Program-made: the position numbers and the translations under genes
The notes under the pieces: model-generated
Told to the model about the DNA's origin: nothing
Seen by the model: the letters and a program-made list of their open reading frames with translations, nothing else
The model's database searches: none
Origin: Exiguobacterium undae DSM 14481
Lineage (GTDB): Bacteria > Bacillota > Bacilli > Exiguobacteriales > Exiguobacteriaceae
Assembly (NCBI RefSeq): GCF_000620805.1
Contig: NZ_KK211187.1
Span: forward strand, 2,853,389 to 2,917,388
Length of the DNA stretch: 64,000 nucleotides
Direction: 5' to 3'
Shown: positions 15,293 to 24,163 of the stretch, one piece after another
Layout of the letters: every line of letters begins with the position of its first letter
Numbering within the stretch: the stretch's first letter is position 1

Positions 15293-16600
15293 TCAGGCTA
15301 ACCCCGTCGTCCCGACGGTTGAAGAAGCTAAGATACGTTCGGCTTCTTGTTTGAGATTCAGTCCTGCGTTCACATCCCGGTCGTGATGGATCCCGCAATT
15401 CGGGCATGTCCATTCTCGCAAGCCTAGATGTTTCACGTCTTTGTGTTGATGTCCGCAACTCGAGCACAGTTGGCTCGAAGCAAAGGTCTTGCCGACCTTC
15501 ACGACGATCTTCCCGTACCATTCTGCCTTGTATTCCAGCATACGGAAGAACTCCGACCAGCTGACGTCCGAGATGGCCTTGCTCAACTTGCGGTTCTTCT
15601 TCATATTCTTCACCTGCAAGGTCTCAATCCCGATGACGTCGTGGTTTTGGACGATCTCGGTCGATACCTTGTGCAGGAAATCGGTACGCTTGTTGGCGAT
15701 TTTCTCGTGGATACGTGCGACTTTCCGTTTCTGCTTCTGATAGTTCCTTGCCTCGGACAGCTTGACTTTTTTGTTCAGGGCGATGTGTTGACGGCGGGAG
15801 AGCTTACGCTGTTCGCGCGCCAGTTTCTTCTCGAGCGTACGGAAGTAACGGTCGTTCTTGTACACCGTGCCGTCCGACAGGATGGCGAAGTTCTTGAGTC
15901 CGACGTCGACGCCGACAGATGAACCGGTCTTCGGCAGTTCGTTGATCTCCTGCTCGACGAGCAGGGAGACGAAATATTTTCCTGAAGCGTTACGTCGGAT
16001 CGTGGCGTTCAAGATCCGGCCTTCGACCTGCTTCGAGTGGGCGAAACGAACCCATTTCAACTTCGGAAGTTTGAGCTGGTTGCACACAATCGAGACTTCA
16101 GGAAGTTGAGACTTGCCCTGTATGTTGGTGTTGTATGACTGGACGGGATTGCGCTTGGACTTGAATCGAGGGCGTTCATTCTGCTTCTTGAAGAAGCGGT
16201 CAAACGCATCGGCAAGATGTTTGATGCTGATCTGAACAGATGTGCTATCGACTTCCTGCAACCAGTCGAACTCCTGCTTCAACAATGGAATTTCTTTGGA
16301 ACAAGAACCATAGGACAGTCCTTTTCCAGTGGTCTTGTACATTTCCTCCCACTTCGCCAGGAAGTGGTTGAAGATGAAGCGCGAACACCCGATCGTCTTC
16401 GCGATCAGGATTTCCTGCTCTTTTGTGGGGTAGATTCTGAATTTGTAAGCCTTGTGCTTCAACACCATTTTTCACCTCCTTCAAAGAGAATATACCCGAA
16501 AGACAGGCTGGCGATTCCTCTCCCACTTTCACTTCGTTTAGAAGTGGGCGTATTCTCGCCTAATTTTGGTGAAAATTATCCTATAGTTCAAGGCAGATAG
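15215..16600 (-). mobile_element. Solitary IS200/IS605-family tnpB element (IS1341-like)
   Basis: The element contains tnpB but no Y1 transposase tnpA, so it depends on a partner elsewhere to move. End-like hairpins flank the gene: CCCACTTC...GAAGTGGG-type at 16522-16548 on the upstream side and CACCT...AGGTG at 15230-15252 on the downstream side. Outer borders are approximate (within tens of bases), because this family makes no target duplication or inverted repeats. It lies in the divergent gap between ridA and the MazG-like gene. Confidence 0.8.
15293..16468 (-). CDS. tnpB: RNA-guided endonuclease TnpB
   Basis: 391 aa, a normal TnpB length. The RuvC-like catalytic triad is intact: D188 in GVDVG, E282 in IETLQV and D365 in HDRDVNAG. 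A zinc ribbon lies between motifs II and III with C335, C338, C355 and C358. The N-terminus ([15 protein letters not shown]) is the usual OrfB start. The protein is therefore probably an active, omega-RNA-guided DNA nuclease. ATG 16468 follows GAAGGAGGTG. It is transcribed toward the MazG-helicase pair. Confidence 0.95.
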   Translation of the reverse strand: MVLKHKAYKFRIYPTKEQEILIAKTIGCSRFIFNHFLAKWEEMYKTTGKGLSYGSCSKEIPLLKQEFDWLQEVDSTSVQISIKHLADAFDRFFKKQNERPRFKSKRNPVQSYNTNIQGKSQLPEVSIVCNQLKLPKLKWVRFAHSKQVEGRILNATIRRNASGKYFVSLLVEQEINELPKTGSSVGVDVGLKNFAILSDGTVYKNDRYFRTLEKKLAREQRKLSRRQHIALNKKVKLSEARNYQKQKRKVARIHEKIANKRTDFLHKVSTEIVQNHDVIGIETLQVKNMKKNRKLSKAISDVSWSEFFRMLEYKAEWYGKIVVKVGKTFASSQLCSSCGHQHKDVKHLGLREWTCPNCGIHHDRDVNAGLNLKQEAERILASSTVGTTGLA

Positions 16601-16644
16601 CACGTTCTACATACGATTTATTTTAGATTAGAGGAGGAGTTTTC

Positions 16645-17034
16645 ATGAGTTCATTCCAGAAAATCGAAACAACTAACGCACCGGCTGCTATCGGTCCTTA
16701 TTCACAAGGCTTCATCGCTAACGGTACGTTATATGCTTCCGGTCAAATCCCGATCAATCCGGCAATAGGTGAAATGGTCGTCGGTGGTATTACGGAACAG
16801 ACGGAACAGGTCATGAAAAACGTCGATGCCATCTTAAAAGAAGCCGGTCTGACACCGGACCGTGTCGTCAAGACGACGTGTTACTTAACGAGCATGGATC
16901 ATTTCACTGCGTTTAATGATATTTACTCGGATTACTTTGCTCCGCATAACCACTTCCCGGCACGCTCTTGCATCGCCGTCAAAGAGTTACCGAAAGGTGC
17001 TTTGGTCGAGGTTGAGATTTTAGGGTTAGTCTAA
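16645..17034 (+). CDS. ridA: Reactive intermediate/imine deaminase RidA
   Basis: RidA hydrolyses reactive enamine/imine intermediates made by PLP-dependent dehydratases. It is 129 aa with the family's full set of signatures: NAPAAIGPYSQG near the start, ASGQIP around residue 31, the YLTSMDHF region near 92, and the C-terminal SCIAVKELPKGALVEVE containing the substrate-binding arginine/glutamate. GAGGAGG lies 8 nt before ATG 16645. A single gene, complete. Confidence 0.96.
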   Translation: MSSFQKIETTNAPAAIGPYSQGFIANGTLYASGQIPINPAIGEMVVGGITEQTEQVMKNVDAILKEAGLTPDRVVKTTCYLTSMDHFTAFNDIYSDYFAPHNHFPARSCIAVKELPKGALVEVEILGLV

Positions 17035-17070
17035 TACTCTGGAACACGTCACTTTTGATGGCGTGTTTTT

Positions 17071-17337
17071 TTACCTCCGTAATCCCCAACGTCCTGTCCC
17101 TTTTCCGGTCTCACTGTAGAACAAATCCTGCGTTCCTTCATATAATTCACATTCACTCGCATGAAGATAAATCAATTTCCGAATGCGTGCGTCTAATCCC
17201 GCTTCCGTCGAAAAACGTGAAAGATCCAAATCACTCCGCTCTCGTACATGCTGATAAAGCTCCGTTAAATCCAGTTGTCGTCCTGTCCCTAAGATCTCGA
17301 TAATCGCTTCTAAAAGCGCTTCACTGCTTTGATTCAT
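17071..17337 (-). CDS. Hypothetical small helical protein
   Basis: 88 aa from ATG 17337, which overlaps the TGA of the upstream gene (ATGA). It begins MNQSSEALLEAIIEILG and contains EAGLDARIRKLIYLHASE, a helical pattern like a small winged-helix or coiled protein, then ends in an aromatic/basic tail. It has no motif that I can name. It is translationally coupled to 17334-17702, so the two products probably work together. Confidence 0.65.
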   Translation of the reverse strand: MNQSSEALLEAIIEILGTGRQLDLTELYQHVRERSDLDLSRFSTEAGLDARIRKLIYLHASECELYEGTQDLFYSETGKGTGRWGLRR

Positions 17338-17702
17338 CTGTCTTCCTCCCCGTTTTCTGCAAACTGTCCATACAACCAGTCCCGTAGAAGCTCCCACTTG
17401 TCCGGAAAAGCATTACTGCCTCGAGACGTCCCGTCTCCATCCGGACTGCTCCACCTGATTTCCCAGTCCGTGCCGTCGAGAATCAGCCACTCCGTCGTAT
17501 ACACCGATTGCCAGTGCATAAGATTAACGTGGAGCAACAGGTGCTCGAGTTCCATTTGTTCGTGCTCGGATAATAGATGAACGTCTTCCGAGACGTTTCC
17601 TTCTTCATCTTCTAACCTTAATTCTCGTGTTGCTTTCGTCCACGTGAACGTTTGGCCTTCCCCTATTCCAGATTCACGGTACCGGATCCAATGAAATGAC
17701 AT
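17334..17702 (-). CDS. Hypothetical soluble protein
   Basis: 122 aa from ATG 17702, which has GGGGGAGG about 9 nt upstream; the longer frame to 17768 lacks such a site. The text is beta-rich and tryptophan-rich (MSFHWIRYRESGIGEG, then WLILDGTDWEIRW), without signal peptide or membrane span. Function unknown. It is the first gene of a two-gene unit with the 88-aa protein. Confidence 0.65.
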   Translation of the reverse strand: MSFHWIRYRESGIGEGQTFTWTKATRELRLEDEEGNVSEDVHLLSEHEQMELEHLLLHVNLMHWQSVYTTEWLILDGTDWEIRWSSPDGDGTSRGSNAFPDKWELLRDWLYGQFAENGEEDR

Positions 17703-17971
17703 GTCAGTCGAACCTCCCCCATGTTTTCTGCTTCCACTATAATTGATTTTCCGTTTTCTACCTTTCACTATTTCTTCGTAGGTTTTACGATTTCCTTGAT
17801 TTATTCTCTAGCATCGCTTTTGTCAGCTCTATTATTTCGGTCATTTCTTCCTAAAATTGAACCTTTTTTGAAAAATAAAGCCTTTTAAAAGATAGGTGAA
17901 TTTAATATATCTTCGTGTAGCCTTTCCTTACACTTAAAGTATCTTAATTACAAGAGACTGGAGTGGATGGA

Positions 17972-19921
17972 ATGAAATGGGGACTGTATCCAAAGATGTT
18001 ACTGGCGTTTCTCGCCATCAGTATTTTGCCAATCGTCTTGATCGGCACTTTTTTGTACAGCCAGACGAAAAGCGCGTTGCAGGACGAAGCCTACTCACGA
18101 CTTGAAGCGATTCGTGACGCCAAAAAGGCGACGATCACCCAACACATTGATGAAAAACTGTTGAATCTCGAAGGCTTGGCGGACAATGAACAAGTCGCGA
18201 CAAGGTTCGAACCGCTCGTCCAACGGTTTTCATCCGGCGGGCTGACGGCCGACCGGTACCAGCAACTTGCCAAACAAGCCGATCCGTACTTCAACGATTA
18301 CATCAAACAGTTTGGTTTTTACGATATTTTCTTCATCGATTTGAAAGGCAACATCGTCTACACGGCGTTTAAAGAACCGGATCTCGGACAAAATCTTGTC
18401 ACCGGTGACTTGAAGTCGTCCGGGCTTGGGACGGCGTATACGGATGCCTTAAAGACAAAACAACCAACCTTGTCGGATTACAGCTACTATGCGCCCTCAA
18501 AAGAACCGGCGGCATTTTTCGCGATTCCGTATGTCGACCCGACCACGAAGCAAACGATTGGTGTCCTCGGACTTCAGCTTGCCGGTGACCGGATCAACCA
18601 ATTGATGGGGACGACAGCCGGACTCGGCAAAACGGGCACGCTTGAAACGACCGATGCCGACAAACACGAAGTCGTCACCGCGTTCACACCGCTCACAGTC
18701 GGACAGACGAACTGGGGACTGATCACGGAAGTCCATACGGAAGAAGTGTTTGCGGGGCTGACGACGTTCCTTCAACGTTTAGTGATCGCGTTGGTTGTCC
18801 TCGCTGCTCTCGTCGTCTTGGCAGCCATCCTGTTCACCCGGACACTTGTCCGTCCGATCCGGCAATTGGTCCACAGTGTCGGTGCAATTGCCCAAAACGA
18901 TTTATCGCAACCGGTCACAGCCTCATCCCGGGATGAAATCGGTCAATTATCCCGTCTGTTTGAACAAATGCGCCAGTCGCTCGTTGGTCTGGTAGGTCGT
19001 GTCGATACGATGTCACGGACGATTGATGCTTCCTTAGCCGATCTCGTCGTTGAGGCAGAACAGACCGGCAGCGGAACAAAAGAGATGGCAGCTGCGATGA
19101 CCGGGATTGCGACGAACGCGCAAACGCAGTCCGGTACCTTTGATCAATATACAGCCGAATTACAGTCCCTTGCAGTCACGATCGAACAGACGGCTGAGAC
19201 ATCGTTGCTCGTTGTCTCAAGTACGACGCAGTCAGAGACACTGGCGGCGAACGGACAAACGGATTTACAGGACGTCAACCAACAGATGGACGTGATTCAA
19301 GAGACGATGCAGGAAGCTTCGATCAAGTCACACCGCGTTCAGGATGCGTCACAAAACGTTCTGGCAATCATCAGTATCATCGAGGCGATCGCCAGTGAAA
19401 CGAATCTTCTTTCGCTCAATGCATCGATCGAAGCGGCGCGGGCCGGTGAACAAGGGAAAGGATTTGTCGTTGTCGCACGGGAAATCCAGAATCTCGCGAA
19501 GCAATCGAAGCAGGCGATGGTCCAAGTTCAGGAAACGATCGATTCGATTTTAGCAGAGACGACGGATCTGCAGGACGCGATGCAACGGGGTACGGAAGCC
19601 GCGCAAGACGGTGTCCGTCGGGTCGCTCAAGCTTCCAGTTCGTTTGATGCAATCGTGACGCAATCCAAAGGTGTCACGTCAGAGATGACGTCCCTATCTC
19701 ATGCCAACCGTCACGTCTTGGAGACGGCATCCCATCTCGTCCAACAGGCGGAACACTTGCAGAGCGGCGTGTTGGCCGCAGCCGAAAACAATCAACTGGC
19801 ATCTGAACAATCGTTGACGTTCAGCGAACGGATGGATGTTGTCCATACGTTAACGGAAGAAATCTACACCCTCTCCCGTGAGTTGCATGAAGAAATCAAT
19901 CGGTATACAATCGAACAATGA
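17972..19921 (+). CDS. Methyl-accepting chemotaxis protein
   Basis: 649 aa from ATG 17972, 8 nt after GGAG; a GTG at 17963 is also possible. Layout: a transmembrane helix at about 8-30; an extracytoplasmic dCache-like sensor up to about 265 ([17 protein letters not shown] region); a second transmembrane helix ([19 protein letters not shown]); a HAMP domain with [12 protein letters not shown]; then a long signalling coiled coil with the conserved hairpin tip around [20 protein letters not shown]. It relays an external signal to CheA. A small S51-like gene follows 30 nt downstream, perhaps co-transcribed. Confidence 0.93.
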   Translation: MKWGLYPKMLLAFLAISILPIVLIGTFLYSQTKSALQDEAYSRLEAIRDAKKATITQHIDEKLLNLEGLADNEQVATRFEPLVQRFSSGGLTADRYQQLAKQADPYFNDYIKQFGFYDIFFIDLKGNIVYTAFKEPDLGQNLVTGDLKSSGLGTAYTDALKTKQPTLSDYSYYAPSKEPAAFFAIPYVDPTTKQTIGVLGLQLAGDRINQLMGTTAGLGKTGTLETTDADKHEVVTAFTPLTVGQTNWGLITEVHTEEVFAGLTTFLQRLVIALVVLAALVVLAAILFTRTLVRPIRQLVHSVGAIAQNDLSQPVTASSRDEIGQLSRLFEQMRQSLVGLVGRVDTMSRTIDASLADLVVEAEQTGSGTKEMAAAMTGIATNAQTQSGTFDQYTAELQSLAVTIEQTAETSLLVVSSTTQSETLAANGQTDLQDVNQQMDVIQETMQEASIKSHRVQDASQNVLAIISIIEAIASETNLLSLNASIEAARAGEQGKGFVVVAREIQNLAKQSKQAMVQVQETIDSILAETTDLQDAMQRGTEAAQDGVRRVAQASSSFDAIVTQSKGVTSEMTSLSHANRHVLETASHLVQQAEHLQSGVLAAAENNQLASEQSLTFSERMDVVHTLTEEIYTLSRELHEEINRYTIEQ

Positions 19922-19951
19922 CAATTATTGGATGAACTGGAGGTCCGATTG

Positions 19952-20599
19952 ATGGCAACCCAACAACTCTTTTTATTTGGTGGTGGTCCCCCGTTTCCGC
20001 CGAATTTGTGTCAAAAGTTTATCTCGTGTTTGAACGGGACAGGTCCCGTCGCGTTACTGTATGTGCCGCGTCCCGGTTCGTCTTGGTCCGATTACGCGCC
20101 GATCTATACGGAGATGTTAACCGCTTGTGGCGCGACAGCATTTTTCCACTTGCCGTTGTCCGCAAGTCCTACAGACGACCAACTCGAGCAGCTGAGTACA
20201 TGCGTCGGCATCATCATCTCGGGTGGCGAAACGGAACGCTACCAACAATTCATCGTGCAGACGCCAATCGGAGCCATCATTCAGGACCGATTTCAGCACG
20301 GTGTCCCGGTCGCCGGTTTTTCCGCCGGCGCCTTACTGACACCGAACGAATGCCGGATTCCCGCAATCGATCAACGGGCGGGCAAGGCGCTCGTCCTTGA
20401 AGGACTCGGTCTAATGGACGCCGTGATTTCCGTCCACTACGATACATGGCAGGAAGAGACAAACTTGTTGCAGGCGTTTGAAGCAACACAGAGTCGCTTC
20501 GGTTACGGCTTACCGGAGCAAACCGGTATTCAACTTCAGAATGGTCAGCTCGTGCAACAGGAAGGACCGGAAGCAGTTGTGCTGAAGCGAAAGGAGTAG
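19952..20599 (+). CDS. Peptidase S51 / type 1 glutamine amidotransferase-like protein
   Basis: 215 aa from ATG 19952, with GGAGG 8 nt upstream. It begins with a beta-strand and glycine loop (LFLFGGGPPFP). Its nucleophile elbow VAGFSAGALL matches the G-x-S-A-G of cyanophycinase/dipeptidase E-like S51 enzymes, and VHYD near residue 165 could supply the histidine. Peptidase activity on acidic dipeptides is family knowledge; the substrate here is unknown. It is followed closely by a Nudix gene. Confidence 0.8.
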   Translation: MATQQLFLFGGGPPFPPNLCQKFISCLNGTGPVALLYVPRPGSSWSDYAPIYTEMLTACGATAFFHLPLSASPTDDQLEQLSTCVGIIISGGETERYQQFIVQTPIGAIIQDRFQHGVPVAGFSAGALLTPNECRIPAIDQRAGKALVLEGLGLMDAVISVHYDTWQEETNLLQAFEATQSRFGYGLPEQTGIQLQNGQLVQQEGPEAVVLKRKE

Positions 20600-20604
20600 A
20601 TGAC

Positions 20605-21015
20605 ATGTCGACCATCGTAACAGCTGTCAAAGGGATCGTGCTGCACGACAACCGGATTTTGATCGTTCAGCGTGCTGCTAGCGATTCGGGTGGCGGGACG
20701 TGGGAATGCCCGGGTGGAAAAATCGATTTTGGGGAGCAACCGGAAGACAGTCTGATTCGTGAAATCCGGGAAGAAACGGGGTTGACGGTCACTATCGACA
20801 AAATCGCTTATGCCTCAAGCATTCTGACACATCCCGATCGCCAGGTCATCCTGCTCGTCTACTTCTGTACAGCCGTGACCAGCAGTGTAACGTTATCGGA
20901 AGAACATGACGCTTACTTATGGGCTGACGAATCGATGATCCGGCAACAGATTGCGCCGAGCATCTTAACTGCCTTTGAACGGCATCAGATTTTTCAGCAA
21001 CTTGTCTTAACATAA
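20605..21015 (+). CDS. Nudix hydrolase
   Basis: 136 aa. The complete Nudix box runs from GGKIDFGEQPEDSLIREI to REETGLTV at about residues 39-61 and binds the catalytic metal. Small proteins of this size (MutT-like) cleave oxidised or excess nucleoside diphosphate derivatives. ATG 20605 has AAGGAG 8 nt upstream and lies 5 nt after the preceding stop, so it is in an operon with the S51-like gene. A strong terminator follows. Confidence 0.9.
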   Translation: MSTIVTAVKGIVLHDNRILIVQRAASDSGGGTWECPGGKIDFGEQPEDSLIREIREETGLTVTIDKIAYASSILTHPDRQVILLVYFCTAVTSSVTLSEEHDAYLWADESMIRQQIAPSILTAFERHQIFQQLVLT

Positions 21016-21038
21016 GTGTTCCATACATTCTGCATTAC

Positions 21039-21078
21039 AAAAGGTGATCCTCCCGGAAAAACGGGTGGATCACCTTTT
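21039..21078. terminator. Rho-independent terminator after the Nudix gene
   Basis: AAAAGGTGATCC at 21039-21050 pairs with GGATCACCTTTT at 21067-21078, with an inner CCCG/CGGG stem. Symmetric enough to serve both the Nudix gene and the convergent small membrane gene. Confidence 0.88.
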
Positions 21079-21132
21079 CTGTCTGACTATGACTTGTTGA
21101 AGCGGTACGTTCAGACAACGTGCTGCCAACAA

Positions 21133-21312
21133 TTATTTTCTTGCATCATGCGTTAAAAAACGTCGAAATTCGTATAAAAAAACAGACAGTACCACTACTA
21201 CAATCACAGCGACGGCACTTATTCCTTTCGGTAAATCAAGTACAACCATCAATATTACGGCAATTCCTAAAATGATGAACGAGATACCATAATCCTTCAT
21301 CCGTTTGGACAT
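21133..21312 (-). CDS. 59-aa two-helix membrane protein
   Basis: ATG 21312 follows GAGGAGGG, a very good ribosome site. The peptide begins MSKRMKDYGIS and has two hydrophobic helices (FIILGIAVILMVVL and AVAVIVVVVLSVFL) separated by DLPKGIS, ending in a basic cytoplasmic tail. It is complete but short. No function is known to me. It converges on the Nudix operon's terminator. Confidence 0.75.
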   Translation of the reverse strand: MSKRMKDYGISFIILGIAVILMVVLDLPKGISAVAVIVVVVLSVFLYEFRRFLTHDARK

Positions 21313-21576
21313 ACCATCCCTCCTCTGACATCGTCACGCTTCGCGATCTGTTCAGGTGGTGAATGCTTATTTTACACACTATTCCTATTTTAAAACAAGG
21401 TCACGCCCTTCTGCGATTTTCGAATCACTGTCTCCTGCCCTCGAAGTAATCTCCCATTTTTCGTTAACTTTATCTATTGTTCTATTAAGACCGCTAAATG
21501 TTAAAAATCACCTTGTATTCGGACTGGAAGATTTCTACAATGGACAAGTATGTCATGACACGCGAGGAGTCCACTG

Positions 21577-22566
21577 ATGAAATCATCCTTTACTTATTTT
21601 GCTTTCCCGTTAGCCGCCCTGCTTTTGACAGGATGTGCTGCGGAAGAATCATCTGCGCCAACACCGAAGGTCGACCCACCGGTGTCTCAAGAAACGTCTG
21701 CCGCAGAGAAGACCAAAGAAAAACAGCAAGAGACAACATCTGCTGATACCCCTTCCGCAGAAACGGCTGAGGCAGAAACAACGGAAACGGTTCAGGAAAA
21801 CGAGTCGACCGTCTCTTACGAGGACAAGTCGTTCCCCGGCTATACACCGATTGAAGTCGACGGCGGCGATCTGTCCGGTGACCGGGAACCAAATGTCGTC
21901 GTCAATATCGGTTTTGGCGACCGCGAGTATTGGGCCTTTACGAATGAACACGCGCAACTCGTTAAAGTCACCGCCGAAAAAATCACGCTCCAGCAGGATA
22001 CGGAAGACGTGACATCATCCGGTCGCTATTATTCGGACGAAGCGAAGGTTCCGGGTGTCGAGAGTCCGCAGCTTGATGAAGGACATGTCATTGCCGATTC
22101 GCTCGGTGGTGTCTCGAACGCCTATAACATCACGCCGCAAGACAGCACACTCAACCGCCACGGCGATCAAGCTTATATGGAGAACAGTATCCGTCAGGCC
22201 GGTGACGTGACGGATTTTGAGGCGATCATCACCTACCCCGACACCAAGACGCAAATTCCGTCCCATTATCGGTACACGTACACGTTAAAGGGCAATGTCA
22301 TCGTCGATGATTTCGACAATGTGAATCCGGATGAAGTCAATGCCGCACTCGGGTTGACAGAAGACGAGGACGAGACAGCAGAAGCTGCTGTTGAAACGGC
22401 ACCTGCTCCGGACACGGGTGATGTCTCAACGGTCGACACTGACGGCAACGGACAAGTCACGATCCAAGAGGCGAAGGACGCCGGTTTCGCCATGCCGATT
22501 ACAGATGACCATTGGCTCTATCCCCATATGCGGGACAATGACCATGACGGGATGGTCGGGGAATAA
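21577..22566 (+). CDS. Secreted lipoprotein with DNA/RNA non-specific endonuclease-like domain and calcium-binding tail
   Basis: 329 aa. A lipoprotein signal (LLLTGCAAEE, lipobox Cys 20) is followed by an 80-residue T/E/A-rich linker. The catalytic domain has DEGHVIADSLGG near residues 167-178 (DRGH-like, with the Arg replaced by Glu), then NITPQDSTLNRH and MENSIRQA, as in the beta-beta-alpha metal nucleases that degrade extracellular DNA and RNA. The tail has DTDGNGQVTIQEA and DNDHDGMVGE, which resemble EF-hand/excalibur calcium loops. It would sit on the outer membrane face and use nucleic acids or act in competition. ATG 21577 follows GAGGAG. Confidence 0.82.
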   Translation: MKSSFTYFAFPLAALLLTGCAAEESSAPTPKVDPPVSQETSAAEKTKEKQQETTSADTPSAETAEAETTETVQENESTVSYEDKSFPGYTPIEVDGGDLSGDREPNVVVNIGFGDREYWAFTNEHAQLVKVTAEKITLQQDTEDVTSSGRYYSDEAKVPGVESPQLDEGHVIADSLGGVSNAYNITPQDSTLNRHGDQAYMENSIRQAGDVTDFEAIITYPDTKTQIPSHYRYTYTLKGNVIVDDFDNVNPDEVNAALGLTEDEDETAEAAVETAPAPDTGDVSTVDTDGNGQVTIQEAKDAGFAMPITDDHWLYPHMRDNDHDGMVGE

Positions 22567-22623
22567 ATTTTACGTGCAACATGAAACAGGCGGACTCCGA
22601 GGAGCCCGCCTATTGGTGTTGGA

Positions 22624-23709
22624 TTATTCTTCGCTGTAACCGACGACCTTGTTCCGTCCCGTCTGTTTCGCTTGATAAAGGGACTGGTCGGCTTTTTGGA
22701 CGACTTCAAACGATGTCTCGCCTTGATCCGACGAGGCCGCCCCGATTGATAACGTGACATGAAATGCCGGATACGTACTGAAGACAAAATGTTGATCAGC
22801 GCAGGCCAGGCGAATCGTCTCCCCGAGGCGGACGGCTTCTTTAAGCGGCATGTCCGGCAACAAGACAACAAACTCTTCCCCGCCATAACGCCCAACGAGT
22901 GCTTCATCGGGACTACAGTGTTGCAACAGATGACTCAGTTGACGTAAGACGACGTCGCCGCCGTCATGGCCGTATGTATCATTGACCGATTTGAAGAAAT
23001 CGATATCGACAATCAGGACGGAGAACGCATAGCCGTGTTGGTCGTAATGCGCCAACGTCTCGTCGAGCCTCCGCCGATTGGCGAGATTCGTCAGTCCGTC
23101 GGTCAACGCCAGTTCCTGTTGCGTCTGGACGAACTGGAAATGTTTCCGCAACTCCTGCAGGAAGCGGTACGTGACGTAGCCGCCAAACAAATTAAAAATA
23201 ATATAGACAAATGCCATCTCCAAAAAGCGCATAAATGTATCCGTCAACAAATATAAGGCCGGTAGACTATACCCGATCCCGACTCCAAGGAGAACCAAAT
23301 AATCCTTGAAGGTTTGAGCTGCAAATCGACGGTAAATACTTGCCGTGACAAGCAATGCCAAACAAATCAATGTGGCAAGAATCAACCCTTCATAGACCCC
23401 GGGCGGCGTAACCAGAAAACGTGCTCCGATGATCGCCGTCATCGTAATCCCACCACTGACCCAGCCGCCATAATAATAAGCCGTCACGAGCGCGACGAGC
23501 CGTAAATCAATTTTCGCCCCGTCATAGGTGATACTGTTCAAGACAAGCAATCCGCCGATCAGACCGGCAATTAGTCCTACCACTAAGCGAGTTCGAATAG
23601 GAGAATCCGCTGAAATCCGTTCCGTATGCCGAAGCGGTAAAAACGCAAACAAGAGGGATGTAATCAACAATGAAAAATTCAACAGAAACTGATTAAACTG
23701 ACTCAACAT
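22624..23709 (-). CDS. Membrane diguanylate cyclase (5TM-LYT sensor plus GGDEF)
   Basis: 361 aa. Residues 1-185 form a multi-span LytS/YhcK-type sensor (YYYGGWVSGGITMTAIIG near 78-95). The GGDEF domain follows with DGLTNLANRR near 204 and the active-site loop RYGGEEF at 274-280, an accepted active form. The inhibitory RxxD site is not visible upstream. It should make cyclic di-GMP in response to a membrane-perceived signal. It is a single gene, convergent with the nuclease lipoprotein gene. Confidence 0.92.
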   Translation of the reverse strand: MLSQFNQFLLNFSLLITSLLFAFLPLRHTERISADSPIRTRLVVGLIAGLIGGLLVLNSITYDGAKIDLRLVALVTAYYYGGWVSGGITMTAIIGARFLVTPPGVYEGLILATLICLALLVTASIYRRFAAQTFKDYLVLLGVGIGYSLPALYLLTDTFMRFLEMAFVYIIFNLFGGYVTYRFLQELRKHFQFVQTQQELALTDGLTNLANRRRLDETLAHYDQHGYAFSVLIVDIDFFKSVNDTYGHDGGDVVLRQLSHLLQHCSPDEALVGRYGGEEFVVLLPDMPLKEAVRLGETIRLACADQHFVFSTYPAFHVTLSIGAASSDQGETSFEVVQKADQSLYQAKQTGRNKVVGYSEE

Positions 23710-23868
23710 GGCACCCTGACACCCCTTCGACTGACAAACTTCATACTCTGTACAGTTCTCTATCGGATGATTTCAATCCTTTTTCAAGCAACCAAAGGTT
23801 TCCATTTTTGCAACGAGGGAAACATTCCATACAGGCTTTGCTTATTTTGAATAAGGGGGATTATTATA

Positions 23869-24054
23869 ATGGACATGAAAGAGGAAAAAAAGAAAAGTAA
23901 GATGCCGTTTTTTGTTGTTCTCGTCATCATCATCTTTGTTGCCGTCGCCGCTGCCCTGATTATTTACGTCACATCCGAACCAAAAGAAGAAACACAACAG
24001 CTGCTCCAAATGACGACCAGTTTCGTCTCGACTTACCTGCCGCTTGCCGGCTGA
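23869..24054 (+). CDS. Single-span small membrane protein
   Basis: 61 aa: a very basic/acidic N-terminal tail (KEEKKKSK), one long transmembrane helix (FFVVLVIIIFVAVAAALII) and a short outer part. AAGGGGGA lies about 10 nt before ATG 23869, and a strong terminator starts five bases after the stop, so it is a real monocistronic gene. Function unknown. Confidence 0.72.
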   Translation: MDMKEEKKKSKMPFFVVLVIIIFVAVAAALIIYVTSEPKEETQQLLQMTTSFVSTYLPLAG

Positions 24055-24058
24055 CAGC

Positions 24059-24083
24059 GGACATCCTCGGATGTCCTTTTTTT
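24059..24083 (+). terminator. Rho-independent terminator
   Basis: GGACATCC, a 2-nt loop and GGATGTCC, followed by seven T: a textbook terminator for the small membrane gene. Confidence 0.9.
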
Positions 24084-24163
24084 GTGGGCTGAACCTTTAC
24101 AAGAACGCTACGATTCCTTCATAAAATCTGCCCTCCCACTTCCCGATAGGAAGCATGGAGGCG

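Noticed and set aside
15428-15922. 164-aa plus-strand frame opposite tnpB
   Set aside because: Frame is the antisense shadow of tnpB; no ribosome site, and RuvC coding on the other strand is clear.
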